Assembly (NCBI GenBank): GCA_946886855.1
Contig: CAMPJJ010000170.1
Location: 1-8,318 of the forward strand
Direction: 5' to 3'
Length of the DNA: 8,318 bases
Source of the DNA: an uncultured Roseateles sp.
Lineage (GTDB): Bacteria; Pseudomonadota; Gammaproteobacteria; Burkholderiales; Burkholderiaceae
Below, one piece after another: positions 6,111 to 8,318 of the stretch. Positions within the stretch are counted from its first letter, which is position 1; each line of letters begins with the position of its first letter. Below the pieces are notes generated by a model that worked only from the letters and a program-made list of their open reading frames with translations, was not told the origin of the DNA and did no database searches. A program made the translations under genes and the position numbers.

Positions 6111-7061
6111 TCAGCGGGCGCCGGGCAGGGGCCACCACAAGGCCTTGCGGTCCAGCGGCGTCTGCGGCGGCAGCAGCGGGTTGCGCAGCCGCAGCACGCG
6201 GCGCTGGTCGATCCGGTGGCGTTGCAGCAGATCGCCGAAGATCTGCCGCGACAGCCGCTCGAAGGTGCCGTCTGCCACCAGCGCGTTCATGCCGCGGGTG
6301 AGGTCCGCCGCCAGCCGCGGACGACCCGGGCGGACGAACATGTAGAGCGCCGCCGGATAGTGCAACAGCAGGTGGGGGTCGATGACGAGCTTCTGCTCGG
6401 GGAAGCTGGCGAGCTCCGCATCGATCTCGAAGATCGAGCGCGGGAAGTAGTCGAAGCGACCCGTCGACAGCATCTGGAACAGGCCCTGGTAATGCGTACT
6501 GACCTGCACCGGCAGGCCGTTGGCGCGCAGCACGGCAGTGTCGGGCCAGTCGTGCATCTGCCCGGCCGTCAGTCGGCTCAGGTCCTTCAGGTCGCGCACA
6601 TCGCGCAGGCGGTCGCGGTCCGCGGCGCGCGTCAGGCACAGGCGCCAGCCGATCAGACCGCGGTCCAGCGGCACGCGGATCGGCAGCAGGCTCTTCTCGC
6701 GCTGCGGGTCCGTCATCGTCCAGAACACGTCGATGCCGGGATCGTCGCTGGCCATCTCCAGCAGCGCGCGGCTCTGCACCATCTCGGACTGCGTCTGGAT
6801 CAGCGCGTAGCGGACGCCGCTGCGCTGCAAGGCGGCGTGCAGCAGGCTGATGAAGTAGTCGACCTGCCGGTCCTGCTGAGGCAGGTGGCGCGGATAGACG
6901 ACGGTGGTCGGTTCCGACGGCTCTGTCGGCGCCGCGGCGAGCCGGGCGCCGGCAGCCGGGCGCGCCGCCGTCGCGGCGTCCGGCAGCAGGGACAGGGCAG
7001 GCAGGGCGGTGGAGACGGCCGAGGCCGCGGCGGCCTGGAGCAGGTCGCGGCGGCCGCGCAT
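6111..7061 (-). CDS. Exported solute-binding-like protein, uncharacterised proteobacterial family
   Basis: Predicted periplasmic protein of the type 2 solute-binding fold (316 aa). The ATG at 7061 is chosen because it overlaps the preceding stop as TGATG and places a signal peptide at the N-terminus: RRDLLQ (4-9) resembles a Tat motif, followed by an Ala/Leu-rich core to about residue 26 and a probable cleavage near 30-34. An earlier ATG at 7178 would bury this signal. The mature part begins TTVVYPRHLP (52-61). LLPIRVPLDRGLIGWRLCL (125-143), YQGLFQMLSTGRFDYFPRS (191-209), the LLLHYPAALYMFVRP stretch (231-245) and the NPLLPP near the end (294-299) resemble proteins usually annotated only as transporter substrate-binding domain. 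No permease or ATPase gene is adjacent, so a sensory role is as likely as transport. The ligand is unknown. Confidence 0.85.
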   Translation of the reverse strand: MRGRRDLLQAAAASAVSTALPALSLLPDAATAARPAAGARLAAAPTEPSEPTTVVYPRHLPQQDRQVDYFISLLHAALQRSGVRYALIQTQSEMVQSRALLEMASDDPGIDVFWTMTDPQREKSLLPIRVPLDRGLIGWRLCLTRAADRDRLRDVRDLKDLSRLTAGQMHDWPDTAVLRANGLPVQVSTHYQGLFQMLSTGRFDYFPRSIFEIDAELASFPEQKLVIDPHLLLHYPAALYMFVRPGRPRLAADLTRGMNALVADGTFERLSRQIFGDLLQRHRIDQRRVLRLRNPLLPPQTPLDRKALWWPLPGAR

Positions 7062-8200
7062 CAGGCGTCCAGGAACACCGTCAGCACGCCGGTGTAGCCG
7101 TGCAGCCGCGCGTGGGCGATCTCCCCGTTGGCGAAGAATCCGGCCAGCGGCACGTCGCCGAGCGCGTGCTGCACCCATTGCAGTTCCGCCGACGGCGCGC
7201 CGAAGTGCGGGCCGCCGCGACCGGTGCAGCTGAAGTACAGCGCGCCGGCCATGCGGGCGCCGCGCTCCTCGGCCTCGGCCCGGATCTCGGTGCAGATGCG
7301 GACGAGGTCGCGCCGGGCGGCGTCGGGGTGGCGCTCGCAGAAGCTCAGCAGTTCGCCTTCGCGCATCTGCTCGGCGACGGCGATGCCGCGCCGCCCCGGA
7401 TCGAGGCCGACCAGGTGCCGGACGCGCACCTCCGCGCCGTATTCGCGCCGGGCGCCGGGTTCGTCGCTGAGACCGACCAGCGTGCGGCGGAACAAGGGCA
7501 TGGCCTGCCGCAGCGAGCCGGATTCCCCGGTGTACGCCGGCAGCTTGAGGTCCTCGAGCAGCGCGTCGAGCGCGGGCTGTCCGTCGAGTTCGACGACCAG
7601 CGGCCCGTCGCAGCCGGTGACGCGGCGCTCGCGGCCCAGCGGCTGGCAGCCCTGGCTGACGCGCGAGATCCAGCGCACGTCCGGCCCGAGCGCCAGGCCG
7701 GACAGGCCGCCTGCGAAGAGGCCGTCGGCGATCTGCACCGCGTCGTCGCCGCCGCTGACCAGGCCGCCGAAGAGGTAGCCGCTGCTGCAGCGCTGCGCCA
7801 GTTCACCGATCAGCTCCTGCAGGTCGGGCGTGCCGCCGTCGGCATGCAGCAGCAGGCTGCGGGATTCGCGGTCCGGCGTCAGCGGCCGAAGCCCCGAGAA
7901 GATCCGCCACTGGTCGGCGGGCAGGTCGCAGAGCATGACGACCAGCGCCGGTTCGTCGAAGTACTCGACGCCGCTGGCGCTCACCGCCAGCGCCGAGGCG
8001 CCGACCCAGCCGCAGCCCGGCCAGCGCTCGCGCACTTCGTCCAGCAGCGCCTGCGCGTGCGGCACGTAGGGATGCGTGAGGTAGAGGAATCCCAGCGTCG
8101 GCGTCATGCCGGCGCGTTGCCCTTCCAGCTGCGCGCCGGCCAGCGCCAGCGCCATGTGGGGGTCGGGATGGGTGGCGTGCGCCTGGAGAAAGCGAGGCAT
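7061..8200 (-). CDS. FIST-domain sensor protein (FIST_N + FIST_C)
   Basis: Predicted cytoplasmic signal-input protein (379 aa) made only of a FIST module. The FIST_N part spans about residues 35-215, with a beta strand GFLYLTHPY (37-45), GCGWVGASALAV (62-73) and glycine-rich YLFGGLVSGG (142-151). The FIST_C part spans about 220-370 and ends in the motif SCTGRGG (324-330) and a following PLAGFFANGEIA (351-362). FIST domains were proposed to sense small ligands such as amino acids and are often fused to, or encoded beside, kinases, cyclases or chemoreceptors; no output domain is attached here. No signal peptide or membrane segment is seen. The start at 8200 has a good GAGG ribosome site (plus 8208-8211) 7 bases upstream. 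The stop overlaps the next start by one base, tying it to the solute-binding-like gene. Confidence 0.92.
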   Translation of the reverse strand: MPRFLQAHATHPDPHMALALAGAQLEGQRAGMTPTLGFLYLTHPYVPHAQALLDEVRERWPGCGWVGASALAVSASGVEYFDEPALVVMLCDLPADQWRIFSGLRPLTPDRESRSLLLHADGGTPDLQELIGELAQRCSSGYLFGGLVSGGDDAVQIADGLFAGGLSGLALGPDVRWISRVSQGCQPLGRERRVTGCDGPLVVELDGQPALDALLEDLKLPAYTGESGSLRQAMPLFRRTLVGLSDEPGARREYGAEVRVRHLVGLDPGRRGIAVAEQMREGELLSFCERHPDAARRDLVRICTEIRAEAEERGARMAGALYFSCTGRGGPHFGAPSAELQWVQHALGDVPLAGFFANGEIAHARLHGYTGVLTVFLDA

Positions 8201-8207
8201 GAACGGC

Positions 8208-8211
8208 CCTC
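8208..8211 (-). promoter_or_regulatory. Ribosome binding site of the FIST gene
   Basis: GAGG on the minus strand, 7 bases before ATG 8200. It is the clearest Shine-Dalgarno sequence in the window and fixes that start. It sits in the 26-base gap after the preceding stop. Confidence 0.7.
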
Positions 8212-8226
8212 GGGAGACGGGGGGAC

Positions 8227-8318
8227 TCAGGGCGCCTTGCGCTTGGCGGCGGCCTTGCGCGCCGGCGCGGCCTTCTTGGCGGCCGGCCGGGTCGCGGATC
8301 GGGCGGGCGCCTTGGGGG
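8227..8318 (-). CDS. C-terminal Lys/Ala/Pro-rich tail of a gene entering from the right (partial)
   Basis: An open frame runs from the window edge to a TGA at 8227-8229 and encodes 29 residues. The last part reads PAAKKAAPARKAAAKRKAP, a basic, low-complexity tail. Such tails occur on histone H1-like proteins, on some betaproteobacterial topoisomerase I proteins and on other DNA- or RNA-binding proteins, so the family cannot be named from this piece. The gap to the FIST start is only 26 bases and shows no terminator, so the genes downstream may be read from the same transcript. The reading frame is inferred from the run of AAG/GCC codons and the sensible stop. Confidence 0.65.
   Translation of the reverse strand, partial: PKAPARSATRPAAKKAAPARKAAAKRKAP

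Noticed and set aside
7062..7178. N-terminal extension of the solute-binding-like gene to an ATG at 7178
   Set aside because: It would overlap the FIST gene by 118 bases and bury the signal peptide. The ATG at 7061 gives a TGATG junction and an N-terminal signal.

Overview
The window is GC-rich (roughly two thirds by eye) and tightly packed. Every gene I accept lies on the minus strand, so it reads from right to left. GC content, codon use and the glcD-glcE-glcF order suggest a betaproteobacterium, probably Burkholderiales (Roseateles/Mitsuaria/Rubrivivax-like). The taxon is inferred, not proven.

From the right edge: (1) the last 29 codons of a gene entering the window, with a Lys/Ala/Pro-rich tail (8227-8318). 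(2) A two-gene unit: a stand-alone FIST-domain sensor protein (7061-8200), joined by a one-base TGATG overlap to an exported solute-binding-like protein of an uncharacterised family (6111-7061). (3) The glycolate oxidase operon glcD (4527-6053), glcE (3364-4527) and glcF (2025-3281). GlcD and GlcE are flavoprotein subunits and GlcF is the two-cluster iron-sulfur subunit; together they oxidise glycolate to glyoxylate and pass electrons to the quinone pool. glcD and glcE overlap by one base, while glcE and glcF are separated by 82 bases built largely of two short tandem duplications.

(4) A 311-base gap (1714-2024) follows glcF. It holds several strong hairpins that could be a structured RNA, then a textbook intrinsic terminator reading leftward (1787-1819), then a short AT-rich patch with a Pho-box-like element and an overlapping inverted repeat. 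(5) The last gene (7-1713) encodes a lipoprotein phosphatase of the PafA type in which every active-site residue I can recall for that family is present.

The glycolate enzymes form a well-understood unit. pafA is insulated from them by the terminator and probably has its own promoter, possibly phosphate-controlled. The least explained parts are the FIST/solute-binding pair, a candidate sensory module with no attached output domain, and the structured gap downstream of glcF. I saw no tRNA, rRNA, CRISPR array, insertion sequence or phage gene.
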